DNA from: Clostridium_AD sp937920395
Lineage (GTDB): Bacteria > Bacillota > Clostridia > Clostridiales > Clostridiaceae
Direction of reading: 5' to 3'
DNA: 19,976 nt
NCBI GenBank assembly: GCA_052274345.1
Contig: DAVZGP010000075.1
Span: 1 to 19,976 of the forward strand
Shown here: one piece after another, positions 1 through 7,893 of the stretch
Layout: every line of letters begins with the position of its first letter
Position numbering within the stretch: position 1 is the first letter of the stretch
Program-made: the position numbers and the translations under genes
The notes under the pieces: generated by a model
Seen by the model: the letters and a program-made list of their open reading frames with translations, nothing else
Databases searched by the model: none
Told to the model about the DNA's origin: nothing

Positions 1-47
1 CCCGTATCGGACTTTCACCGACGAGTAAACGCCCATGCCGGGCACAC
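1..47 (-). mobile_element. 5' end of a group IIC intron (continues beyond the window)
   Basis: Read on the minus strand, this GC-rich stretch starts at base 47 with GTGTGCCCGGCATGGG and continues with GTGAAAGTCC further in. That is the conserved 5' end and domain I start of bacterial group II introns of class C; from memory, the Oceanobacillus iheyensis class C intron begins with the same 16 bases. Such introns are self-splicing ribozymes that usually encode a reverse transcriptase/maturase and move by retrohoming. The 5' splice junction is placed just after the U-tract of the gyrA terminator, with exon ...TTTTTTA then intron GTGTG. Class C introns typically insert downstream of terminator hairpins, which fits. 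The base composition differs sharply from the AT-rich flank. The rest of the intron, including any reverse transcriptase gene, lies outside the window. Confidence 0.82.
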
Positions 48-48
48 T

Positions 49-88
49 AAAAAAGTACTTATTTGAAATATATTCAAATAAGTACTTT
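49..88 (-). terminator. Rho-independent terminator of the gyrB-gyrA transcript
   Basis: A perfect 16-bp inverted repeat (52-67 and 73-88) flanks a 5-base loop, ATATA. On the minus strand it begins 6 bases after the gyrA stop codon and ends in a run of T (49-54). The stem is AT-rich with long A and T ends, so it may also stop transcription from the other side. It probably served as the insertion target of the adjoining group IIC intron. Confidence 0.85.
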
Positions 89-94
89 AAAACT

Positions 95-2668
95 TTATTT
101 TTCTGGTTTATCAGTCGTGTTATCTACAACATCTATATCCTTTTTTTCATTAACAGAATCTTCTTTAATGACCTCACTTATAGAGTCTTTTTGTACAACT
201 TCAGAATTAATTGATTCATCAGTTGAATCCTCATCAGTTTGAATTACATCACTACTATTTATTTTAGCAATAGCTACAATGTTATCTCCCTCTCCGTTCT
301 TCATTAAAGTAACTCCCATAGTATTCCTACTTGTAGTTGATATTCCAGCTACATTTAATCTTATAACAATACCATTACTATTTATAAGTATCATTTCGTC
401 GCCATCTTTTACTATTCTAGCACCGACAAGTTTTCCTGTTTTCTCAGATACCTTATAAGTTATTACACCCTTACCACCTCTATGCTGAAGTGAATATTCA
501 GAAACTAAAGTTCTCTTCCCAAATCCATTTTCACTTATAACTAAAAGTTCTTCTTCAGGTGTAACTATATTCATAGAAACTACGATATCTTCTTCTCTTA
601 GAGTTAATGACTTAACACCAGTTGCAGTTCTACCCATAGGTCTTACATCTTTTTCACTAAACCTAATAGAATAACCATTTCTCGTAACAAATAACATTTC
701 GCTATTTCCGTTGGTTATTGCAGCTCCAATTAGTTCATCATCTTCTCTTAAATTTATTGCATTTAAACCATTCTTCCTAATAGCTGAATATTTATCTAAT
801 GATGTTTTCTTTATTAAACCATTTTTTGTTCCCATTACAAGATAATTATCCTGAGCAAATTCCTTAAGACATATAACAGCTTGAATCTTTTCATCACTCG
901 CTAAAGGTATAATATTTATTAGATTTGTTCCTTTGGCTGTTCTTCCACCTTCTGGAATCTCATATGCTTTCAATTTAAATGACTTTCCTTTATTTGTGAA
1001 GAACAAAATATTATTATGAGTGGTAGTTATAAAGATATGTTCTACAAAATCATCTTCTTTCGTAGTAACACCCTGTATTCCTCTACCCCCTCTTTTTTGA
1101 GCGCTGTAAGTATCAGCTGGTAGTCTCTTTATGTATCCTGCATGCGTTAACGTAATTACAATGTCTTGCTCTTGAATTAAATCTTCCTCGTCTAAACTAT
1201 ATGGATTTTTTTCTATTGATGATCTTCTAGTATCGCCATATTTATTTCTAACTTCTATTAATTCATCTTTAATAATGTTTAATAATACTAATTCATCTGC
1301 TAAAATTCCTTTTAAATAATTCACTGTTTTTATTAATTCATTATACTCATCTTCAATTTTACCTCTTTCAAGGCCTGTAAGTCTTCCAAGTCTCATCTCA
1401 ACAATAGCGATAGCTTGTTTTTCAGATAAATTAAATGAATTAATTAAGCTTTCTTTAGCTTCACTAATTGTTTTTGATGCTCTTATTAAACGAATTACTT
1501 CGTCAATATGGTCTAATGCAATCTTAAGACCTTCCAAAATATGAGCTCTTGCTAGTGCTTTATCAAGATCAAATTGAGTTCTTCTTCTTATTACATCCTT
1601 TTGATGTTCTAAATAGTAAACTAAAATTTGTTTTAGATTTAAAGTTTGAGGTTCATTGTTTACAAGAGCTATCATTATAACTCCAAAAGTATCTTGCATC
1701 CTTGTATGTTTAAATAACCTATTTAATACTATATTAGGGTTTGCATCTCTTTTTAATTCTATAACAATTCTCATACCTTCTCTATCTGATTCATCTCTTA
1801 AATCTGATATTCCATCAATTCTTTTATCTTTTACTAAATCTGCGATACCTTCTATAAGTTTTGCTTTATTAACTTGGTAAGGTAATTCCGTTACTATTAT
1901 TGCATTTCTACCTTTATTCTCTTCAATGTCTGTTTTAGCCCTTACAAGTATTCTTCCTCTTCCTGTTTCATAAGCACTTTTTATTCCTGCTCTTCCAAGT
2001 ATTATTCCACCGGTAGGAAAATCTGGACCCTTTATTTTTGTCATTAAATCACTTATAGTAACTTCTGAATCATCAATAACCATAAGTACTCCATCTATAA
2101 CTTCTATAAGATTATGTGGAGGTATATTGGTTGCCATTCCTACTGCAATCCCTGTTGATCCATTAACTAAAAGATTAGGGAATCTTGAAGGAAGAACTGA
2201 TGGTTCTTTTTCTTCTCCATCAAAGTTAGGAATAAAATCTACTGTATCTTTATTAATATCTCGAAGCATCTGAGTTGTAATTTTACTCATTTTAGCTTCT
2301 GTATATCTCATTGCAGCTGCACCATCACCATCTACAGAACCAAAATTACCATGACCATCAACCAAAGTACATCTTTGAGAAAAGTCTTGAGCCATTCTAA
2401 CGAGTGCTCCATATACTGCAGTATCACCATGTGGATGGTACTTACCTAAAACATCTCCTACAATTCTGGCACACTTTCTATAACCTTTTTCTGGTGTTAA
2501 TCCCAGTTCATGCATAGAATACAATATCCTTCTATGGACAGGTTTAAGCCCATCACGCACATCTGGAAGCGCACGGCTTACAATAACACTCATAGCATAA
2601 TCTATATAAGATTTTTTCATTTCATATCTTAAATCAATAGGTAAAACTTTTCCCTGATTATTAACCAT
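95..2668 (-). CDS. gyrA: DNA gyrase subunit A
   Basis: The 857-residue breakage-reunion subunit of DNA gyrase (A2B2) introduces negative supercoils using ATP hydrolysed by GyrB. Numbering matches E. coli GyrA in the N-terminal part: HPHGDTAVYG at 78-87, GNFGS at 108-111 onward, and Arg121-Tyr122 in AAAMRYTEA, where Tyr122 is the DNA-linking tyrosine. The GyrA box, QKRGGRG, starts near residue 524 and is followed by the beta-pinwheel DNA-wrapping domain. The last roughly 50 residues form an acidic, Asp/Glu/Ser/Thr-rich tail, as seen in other GyrA proteins. The start ATG has a good AGAGGTG ribosome site. It lies 113 bases after gyrB on the same strand and is probably co-transcribed. Residue 87 is Gly and 83 is Thr in the quinolone-binding region, where Asp/Glu87 is usual; Cys100 replaces the common Tyr. 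Confidence 0.98.
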   Translation of the reverse strand: MVNNQGKVLPIDLRYEMKKSYIDYAMSVIVSRALPDVRDGLKPVHRRILYSMHELGLTPEKGYRKCARIVGDVLGKYHPHGDTAVYGALVRMAQDFSQRCTLVDGHGNFGSVDGDGAAAMRYTEAKMSKITTQMLRDINKDTVDFIPNFDGEEKEPSVLPSRFPNLLVNGSTGIAVGMATNIPPHNLIEVIDGVLMVIDDSEVTISDLMTKIKGPDFPTGGIILGRAGIKSAYETGRGRILVRAKTDIEENKGRNAIIVTELPYQVNKAKLIEGIADLVKDKRIDGISDLRDESDREGMRIVIELKRDANPNIVLNRLFKHTRMQDTFGVIMIALVNNEPQTLNLKQILVYYLEHQKDVIRRRTQFDLDKALARAHILEGLKIALDHIDEVIRLIRASKTISEAKESLINSFNLSEKQAIAIVEMRLGRLTGLERGKIEDEYNELIKTVNYLKGILADELVLLNIIKDELIEVRNKYGDTRRSSIEKNPYSLDEEDLIQEQDIVITLTHAGYIKRLPADTYSAQKRGGRGIQGVTTKEDDFVEHIFITTTHNNILFFTNKGKSFKLKAYEIPEGGRTAKGTNLINIIPLASDEKIQAVICLKEFAQDNYLVMGTKNGLIKKTSLDKYSAIRKNGLNAINLREDDELIGAAITNGNSEMLFVTRNGYSIRFSEKDVRPMGRTATGVKSLTLREEDIVVSMNIVTPEEELLVISENGFGKRTLVSEYSLQHRGGKGVITYKVSEKTGKLVGARIVKDGDEMILINSNGIVIRLNVAGISTTSRNTMGVTLMKNGEGDNIVAIAKINSSDVIQTDEDSTDESINSEVVQKDSISEVIKEDSVNEKKDIDVVDNTTDKPEK

Positions 2669-2703
2669 GTTACACCTCTTTAAACAAAATATTTTAATGC
2701 CGC

Positions 2704-2771
2704 TCTACTAAGGTAGATTAAGTTACGTTAGAAGATGCATATACTCTAGAGTAGACTCATCTTCTAACGTA
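2704..2771 (-). other. Structured gyrB-gyrA spacer with long inverted repeat
   Basis: A 13-bp perfect inverted repeat (2725-2737 and 2758-2770, ACGTTAGAAGATG and its complement) extends to 14 bp with 2724/2771. Its 20-base loop holds a 10-bp palindrome, ACTCTAGAGT (2743-2752). A small hairpin, TCTAC/GTAGA (2704-2708 and 2713-2717), follows on the gyrA side. No T-run follows on the minus strand, so it is not a standard terminator. It could be an RNA processing or attenuation structure, or a protein-binding site. The function is unknown. Confidence 0.6.
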
Positions 2772-2781
2772 GATGATTCTA

Positions 2782-4686
2782 CTATATATCTAAGTTAAGC
2801 ACACTTTTAGCATTTTCTTGTATAAATTCTCGACGCGGCTCTACTTTATCGCCCATGAGTATAGTAAATATCTCATCTGCTGCCATTGCATCCTCAACAT
2901 GAACCTTAAGTAAAGTTCTTTCTTCAGGGTTCATTGTTGTATCCCAAAGCTGGCTTGGGTTCATCTCTCCAAGACCTTTGTATCTTTGTATATCAGTATT
3001 ATTATCTTTTCCACCAAAGTCCAAAAGTGTTTGTTCAAGCTCTTTTTCAGTATAAACATAATGTTCTTTTTTACCTTTAGAAACTTTAAATAGTGGAGGT
3101 TGAGCAACATATACATGCCCTTGTTCTACTAACTCCTTCATGTATCTATAGAAAAATGTTAGTAGTAAAGTCCTAATATGAGCTCCATCTACATCTGCAT
3201 CTGTCATAATAATAATACGATCATATCTTATTTTCGTTACATCAAAATCCTTACCTATACCAGCTCCAAAAGCAGTTATCATAGCCCTAATTTCAAGTGA
3301 AGCGAGCATTTTATCAATTCTTTGTTTTTCAACATTCATTATTTTACCTTTAAGCGGAAGTATTGCTTGGAATTTTCTGTCTCTACCTTGTTTAGCTGAA
3401 CCTCCCGCTGAATCACCTTCGACCAAATATATTTCACATTCCATTGGATCTTTTGATGCACAATCAGATAATTTTCCTGGAAGAGTAGTACTTTCGAGTA
3501 TTGATTTACGTCTTGTAAATTCTCTTGCTTTTTTTGCAGCTTCTCTTGCCCTTGCTGCATTTAATCCTTTATCTATTATACTTTTACCAAGTTGAGGATC
3601 TTCTTCTAGAACGTTACTTATTGCCTCGCCAACTATACTGTCAACTATACCCCTTACTTCACTATTCCCAAGTTTAGTCTTTGTTTGACCTTCAAATTGA
3701 GGATCGGTAAGTTTTATAGATATAACTGCTGTAAGACCTTCACGAACATCTTCTCCTGATAAATTTTTATCGTTATCTTTTAAAAACCCAAATTTTTTAG
3801 CATAATCATTTACTACTCTTGTCAAAGCAGTTTTGAAACCAACTAGGTGTGTTCCACCCTCTACAGTATCTATATTGTTAGCAAAAGAAAATATGTTTTC
3901 CGTGTATGTATCGTTGTACTGAAGTGCTATTTCAACAACATAATCATCCTTGCTTCCTTCCATGTATATGGTCTCATGAATTGTTCCTTTATTTCTATTT
4001 AAATAATCTACAAATGATTTTATTCCACCCTCATACAAAAATTCGTGATTCTTACCGTCTCGCTCATCTGTTAAGGTTATTCTTAATCCTTTATTTAAAA
4101 AAGCTAGTTCTCTTAATCTTTGTGATAGTGTTTCAAAATCAAAATTAATTTCTTCGAAAATTTCTGGATCCGGAGTGAAAAATACCTTTGTTCCATGTTC
4201 AGTAGTTGTTCCTATATCTACAAGTGTACTTGTAGTTTTTCCTTTAGCAAAAGTTTGTTTCCATATATGGCCATCTTTTTTAACTTCTACTTCACAAACA
4301 ACAGACAGTGCATTAACTACAGATGAACCAACACCATGAAGACCACCTGATACTTTATATGCTCCACCACCAAATTTTCCACCTGCATGAAGTACTGTCA
4401 TTATAACTTCTACAGTAGGTATTTTCATTTTATGATGTATTCCTACCGGCATACCACGACCATCATCTATGACAGTGATAGAATTATCCTGGTGTATTAT
4501 TACATTAATATTCTTACAAAAACCTGCCAATGCCTCATCTATACTGTTATCTACAATTTCATAAACAAGATGATGAAGCCCACGAATACTGGTGCTTCCT
4601 ATATACATACCAGGTCTTTTTCTTACAGCTTCTAATCCTTCAAGTACTTGTATTTGACTCTCGTCATAAACATTATTTATTTCCAT
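2782..4686 (-). CDS. gyrB: DNA gyrase subunit B
   Basis: This 634-residue protein is the ATPase subunit of DNA gyrase, pairing with GyrA to supercoil DNA. The GHKL ATPase domain shows DNSIDEA (46-52), DDGRGMP (74-80) and the GLHGVGSS lid motif (115-122). The TOPRIM domain shows EGDSAGGSAKQGRD (423-436) and TDADVDGAH (495-503), with Glu423, Asp498 and Asp500 as the expected magnesium ligands. The end of the protein has the conserved QRYKGLGEMNP segment and the PRREFI tail. Length is normal for the short Gram-positive GyrB without the proteobacterial insert. ATG at 4686 has a strong AGGAGG site. It sits 20 bases after remB and is probably part of the recF-remB-gyrB-gyrA run; no separate promoter was recognised. 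Confidence 0.98.
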   Translation of the reverse strand: MEINNVYDESQIQVLEGLEAVRKRPGMYIGSTSIRGLHHLVYEIVDNSIDEALAGFCKNINVIIHQDNSITVIDDGRGMPVGIHHKMKIPTVEVIMTVLHAGGKFGGGAYKVSGGLHGVGSSVVNALSVVCEVEVKKDGHIWKQTFAKGKTTSTLVDIGTTTEHGTKVFFTPDPEIFEEINFDFETLSQRLRELAFLNKGLRITLTDERDGKNHEFLYEGGIKSFVDYLNRNKGTIHETIYMEGSKDDYVVEIALQYNDTYTENIFSFANNIDTVEGGTHLVGFKTALTRVVNDYAKKFGFLKDNDKNLSGEDVREGLTAVISIKLTDPQFEGQTKTKLGNSEVRGIVDSIVGEAISNVLEEDPQLGKSIIDKGLNAARAREAAKKAREFTRRKSILESTTLPGKLSDCASKDPMECEIYLVEGDSAGGSAKQGRDRKFQAILPLKGKIMNVEKQRIDKMLASLEIRAMITAFGAGIGKDFDVTKIRYDRIIIMTDADVDGAHIRTLLLTFFYRYMKELVEQGHVYVAQPPLFKVSKGKKEHYVYTEKELEQTLLDFGGKDNNTDIQRYKGLGEMNPSQLWDTTMNPEERTLLKVHVEDAMAADEIFTILMGDKVEPRREFIQENAKSVLNLDI

Positions 4687-4706
4687 GTATATCCTCCTAA
4701 ATTACT

Positions 4707-4970
4707 CTAAAGCTCATAATATACAGTTTCTGTTCTCTTACATAAAGTTTGCGATGATATTGGTGATAGATATATTTTACTTTTTTTATCTACCTCAGCG
4801 ATTACAAAAGACTTAGCAGTATTCTTTGTTATCCTTTCTACAAAACCATCTTCTTCAGCCATTCTTAAAAATTGGATAGTGTCTGAGCTATACATAGTGG
4901 CTTCTATATCAAATATTCCTATAATATCTTTTATAGGTACCACTACATTTTCTCCCAAATGTAAAAACAT
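4707..4970 (-). CDS. remB: RemB-like regulatory protein (DUF370, YaaB)
   Basis: This 87-residue protein belongs to the DUF370/RemA-RemB family, which in Bacillus includes DNA-binding regulators of biofilm matrix and osmoprotection genes. The family start is clear: MFLHLGENVVVPIKDIIGIFD, with the hydrophobic strand pattern of the small family fold. The position between recF and gyrB is where yaaB/remB sits in Bacillus and Clostridium. An AGGAGGAT ribosome site lies just upstream of the ATG. Being unlinked to matrix genes here, its regulon in this organism cannot be inferred. Family assignment is secure; the choice of RemB over RemA rests on position. Confidence 0.85.
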   Translation of the reverse strand: MFLHLGENVVVPIKDIIGIFDIEATMYSSDTIQFLRMAEEDGFVERITKNTAKSFVIAEVDKKSKIYLSPISSQTLCKRTETVYYEL

Positions 4971-5008
4971 AACATATCCTCCTCCATAATTAATTATATT
5001 ATTTAAAT

Positions 5009-6100
5009 CTATATAATTTCTTTTACTTCACCTGCCATAACTTCAAATATCTTACTTTCAGGATTTAAATATTTTCTTATATTATTAACTCCAGTGCATG
5101 TAATTAACGTTTGAACTTCTTTTATAGAATTTAATATATATTCTTGCCTTTTTGTATCTAATTCAGACAAAACATCATCAAGTAACAATACTGGGTATTC
5201 TCCAGTAAGTTCTTTTATTATTTCAAGCGCTCCAAACTTAATTGTTAAAACTGAAGTTCTTTGCTGACCTTGAGATCCAAATATTCTAGCATCGATACCA
5301 TTTAGCTGTATAGAAAAATCATCTCTATGAGGTCCTACTGATGTGGTTCTAGTTTCTATATCCCTTTTTCTATTTTTACATAAAAGCAAATAAAAGTTTT
5401 CTTTTATGTTATCTAAATCCTTAATAGGGGTTAGATATTTAATATCAATTACCTCACTTTTAGATGTTATGTTGCTATGTATTGTTTTTGATAATCTATT
5501 TAATTTTTCTATATAAGCTATTCTATCTTTTATTATTACTGCACCAAATTCACTAAGTTGTCTATCATATACATCTATAATATCACTATTTGTATTCCAT
5601 TTTTTTATAGCTAAGTTTCTCTCATTTAAGATTTTTTTATATTGGGCTAAATTGTAATAATACCTGCGGCTTAGTTTACACAGTTCAATATCTAAAAATT
5701 TACGTCTATATGATGGAGATTCTTTAACTATATTTAAATCTTCAGGAGAAAACATAATCACATTAAAACTACCTACAAGCTCTGATAATTTTTGAACTTT
5801 TATAGAATTTATATTAACACCTTTTTTACCTTCTTTAAAAATTTTAATTTCTATTTTTTTATCCAGTCTTGTTTTGCATACATAAAGCTTTATATATGCT
5901 TCCGTACCATTCCAATTTATTAATTCTTTATCTCTATTGGTTCTGTGAGATTTAGCCAAACTACAATAATAAATCGCCTCTAAAATATTTGTTTTTCCTT
6001 GAGCATTATCTCCTACAAATACATTTGTACCTTTATTTAACTCTATAACTAATTCAGTATAATTTCTAAAATTTTTGAGTTGTAAATATTTTACATGCAT
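5009..6100 (-). CDS. recF: DNA replication and repair protein RecF
   Basis: This 363-residue SMC-like ATPase works with RecO and RecR to load RecA at gaps in single-stranded DNA and helps restart stalled forks. It has a Walker A motif (GDNAQGKTN, 30-38), the signature region VGPHRDDF and SQGQQRTSV, and Walker B LLLDDVLSELD near the end. The family start MHVKYLQLKNFRNY (recombination protein F N-terminus) is intact and the length is typical. The ATG at 6100 is preceded by AGGTGATTG. It follows the S4 gene rlbA after a 165-base spacer that holds a hairpin, and precedes remB by 38 bases. Confidence 0.97.
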   Translation of the reverse strand: MHVKYLQLKNFRNYTELVIELNKGTNVFVGDNAQGKTNILEAIYYCSLAKSHRTNRDKELINWNGTEAYIKLYVCKTRLDKKIEIKIFKEGKKGVNINSIKVQKLSELVGSFNVIMFSPEDLNIVKESPSYRRKFLDIELCKLSRRYYYNLAQYKKILNERNLAIKKWNTNSDIIDVYDRQLSEFGAVIIKDRIAYIEKLNRLSKTIHSNITSKSEVIDIKYLTPIKDLDNIKENFYLLLCKNRKRDIETRTTSVGPHRDDFSIQLNGIDARIFGSQGQQRTSVLTIKFGALEIIKELTGEYPVLLLDDVLSELDTKRQEYILNSIKEVQTLITCTGVNNIRKYLNPESKIFEVMAGEVKEII

Positions 6101-6195
6101 ACAATCACCTATTAAGATTATAACATATATATATAATTTTATTATTTTATATGTATAAATAAATTCTTATGTTTTTTTTATTTTAGGCATAAATT

Positions 6196-6231
6196 GTGCA
6201 CCGAATATTATTTTATAATTTTCCGATGCAC
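6196..6231 (-). other. Hairpin in the recF leader
   Basis: On the minus strand, GTGCATCGGA pairs with TTCGGTGCAC to give a 10-bp stem with two G-T (G-U in RNA) pairs, enclosing an inner ATTAT/ATAAT stem. The wobble pairs form only in RNA from the minus strand, the direction of recF transcription. It lies 96 bases upstream of recF. No T-run follows, so it is not a simple terminator. It may be a leader or processing structure. The rest of the 6101-6265 spacer is AT-rich, with no convincing promoter or gene. Confidence 0.5.
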
Positions 6232-6265
6232 TTTTTATAATTAAAACTTTTGTTATTAAATTTAT

Positions 6266-6472
6266 TTAAATTATTTTATATGACTCATTATTAAATTCAA
6301 TTATGTCACCCTTGACTAATTTTTTACCTCTTTGAGTTTCTACAACACCATTAAGTTTAACTTCTTCATTTTTTATATAAAATTTTGCTTCCGACCCTTG
6401 TGATGCTATTCCAGCCCACTTTAAAAAAGCATCTAATTTTATTATACCTGTATCTACTTGTATTTCATTCAT
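6266..6472 (-). CDS. rlbA: S4-domain RNA-binding protein RlbA (YaaA)
   Basis: A small 68-residue protein made almost entirely of one S4 RNA-binding domain, the YaaA family encoded between dnaN and recF in Firmicutes and linked to ribosome assembly. Visible S4 features are IKLDAFLKWAGIASQGSEAK (the helix-turn segment), followed by EVKLNGVVETQRGKKL and GDIIEF. ATG at 6472 has an AAAGGCGG ribosome site. It lies 41 bases after dnaN on the same strand and is probably co-transcribed with dnaN. The older name yaaA should not be confused with the unrelated E. coli YaaA. Confidence 0.88.
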   Translation of the reverse strand: MNEIQVDTGIIKLDAFLKWAGIASQGSEAKFYIKNEEVKLNGVVETQRGKKLVKGDIIEFNNESYKII

Positions 6473-6513
6473 TTTAAAACCGCCTTTATATTAATTTTTT
6501 TAGATATACTTAT

Positions 6514-7623
6514 TTAATTATTTGTTGCTCTTATTCTTACTGGTAATACCATGTATGTGCAGTTGTTTTTTTCTTTATTTCTTACAACACATGGATTAAC
6601 ACCGCTAGAAAATTCCATAACAATTTCTTCTTCATCCATTATTTTAAGGAGTTCAATTAGGTATTTTGAGTTAAATGCAATTTGAAGTGGCTCTCCTTGC
6701 AGAATTATATTTATTTCTTCTCTAGCCTTTCCCAATTGAGAATTGGATGTGATTATCATGTTATCTTCTTCTATATTAAATTTAACTAGATTGGTATTTC
6801 CCTCTTTTGCCATCAAAGAAGCACGTTCTATACAATTTAGTAATTCGGCCCTTTTAACTGTTATTTTCAAATTATATTCTTCTGGTATTATTGAGCTATA
6901 TTTTATAAATTCACCTTCTAGTAACCTTGATATCACCTTAGTTTTTCCAAGATTAAATAAAATATGATTTGGTGTGAATGTTATATTTACTACTTCATCT
7001 GTTTCCTCTAGTATTTTTGATACTTCACTTAATGTCTTACCTGGAATTACAGCATTTATACTAGAATCATTATCCACTGGCTCACTTCTAAATGCAACTC
7101 TATAGCCATCTAATGCTACTAAATTAAGTTTCTTATCTTTTATTTCAAACAAAACTCCAGTTAGAATTGGTCTAGTTTCATCTTGAGCAACTGCAAAGAT
7201 AGTTCCCTTCATCATGTTTTTTAATAATTTTTGAGATATTGAAAAAACCATATTTTCAATTATATCAGGCAAGCTAGGATAATCCTCACTATCCATATGT
7301 ATTATAGTTGCATAAGACTTTTGACAAACTATTTTAATAGAATTATTTTCATCCGAACTTATTTCTACTGCGCTATTAGGTAACTTTCTTATAATTTCAC
7401 CGAAAAGCTTAGAATCTAAAACAACACTTCCATCTTCCATAATGTCTGCAGTAATTTTAGCTTCAATACTTAAATCTATATCAGATCCTATAAGTGTTAC
7501 TTCACCATTTCTGGCATCTAGTAATATTCCTTGTAATACAGGCATTGTTGATTTTCCAGTAATTGCTTTTTGAACATTTGAAATTGCTTCTTGTAACATT
7601 GATTTTTCACATATAAATTTCAT
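6514..7623 (-). CDS. dnaN: DNA polymerase III beta subunit (sliding clamp)
   Basis: The 369-residue processivity clamp forms a ring around DNA and tethers polymerases and mismatch-repair proteins. The protein shows the three-fold beta-clamp pattern: an N-terminal MKFICEKSMLQEAISNVQKA, a central ETRPILTGVLFEI, and the C-terminal YMVLPVRI that lines the partner-binding pocket. Length is normal. ATG at 7623 follows a strong AAGGAGG site. It is downstream of dnaA across a 270-base spacer that carries half of oriC, so transcription from dnaA into dnaN crosses the unwinding element. Confidence 0.98.
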   Translation of the reverse strand: MKFICEKSMLQEAISNVQKAITGKSTMPVLQGILLDARNGEVTLIGSDIDLSIEAKITADIMEDGSVVLDSKLFGEIIRKLPNSAVEISSDENNSIKIVCQKSYATIIHMDSEDYPSLPDIIENMVFSISQKLLKNMMKGTIFAVAQDETRPILTGVLFEIKDKKLNLVALDGYRVAFRSEPVDNDSSINAVIPGKTLSEVSKILEETDEVVNITFTPNHILFNLGKTKVISRLLEGEFIKYSSIIPEEYNLKITVKRAELLNCIERASLMAKEGNTNLVKFNIEEDNMIITSNSQLGKAREEINIILQGEPLQIAFNSKYLIELLKIMDEEEIVMEFSSGVNPCVVRNKEKNNCTYMVLPVRIRATNN

Positions 7624-7638
7624 AAAAAAAAGACCTCC

Positions 7639-7847
7639 TTATCCACATGGGAAATTGATAAAAGATAGGTAAGATAATAATAAATTATAGTAGTAATAGT
7701 AGTAGGGGCTGTTGATATGTTAAAAACCTATCTCATGCGTTACTACGTAACAAAGCTTGGTAAAACTAATTGTGGATAAGTATGCAAAAAAAAATCACAG
7801 TTATCCACAATATCAACAGTTGGGTTTTACATATTATTTTATGCACA
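7639..7847. other. oriC, dnaA-dnaN spacer: DnaA-box cluster
   Basis: Four exact matches to the DnaA box TTATNCACA are visible: 7639-7647 (+), 7771-7779 (minus, read TGTGGATAA), 7801-7809 (+) and 7839-7847 (+, TTATGCACA). Two copies of a weaker box, ATATCAACA, occur at 7710-7718 (minus) and 7810-7818 (+), the latter directly abutting a perfect box. A GTTAC-TAC-GTAAC inverted repeat sits at 7739-7751. This corresponds to the incC side of the Bacillus subtilis bipartite origin. DnaA binds here to open DNA for initiation. Confidence 0.9.
7688..7718 (-). other. DnaA-trio basal unwinding element of oriC
   Basis: On the minus strand the order is a weak DnaA box ATATCAACA (7718-7710), the GC cluster GCCC, then six trinucleotides CTA CTA CTA TTA CTA CTA (7705-7688) running into AT-rich DNA towards dnaN. 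This is the box, GC tract and DnaA-trio arrangement described for the Bacillus subtilis basal unwinding system, where DnaA loads from double-stranded boxes onto one strand to melt the origin. Position and polarity relative to dnaN also match. The assignment is by pattern only. Confidence 0.85.
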
Positions 7848-7893
7848 GGAGTATATATAAATAGTATTAACATTTGTTAGTAACGTGATTATA

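Noticed and set aside
7685..7690. TATAAT on the minus strand that could be a dnaN promoter.
   Set aside because: It coincides with the end of the DnaA-trio run and has no -35 box at the right distance.
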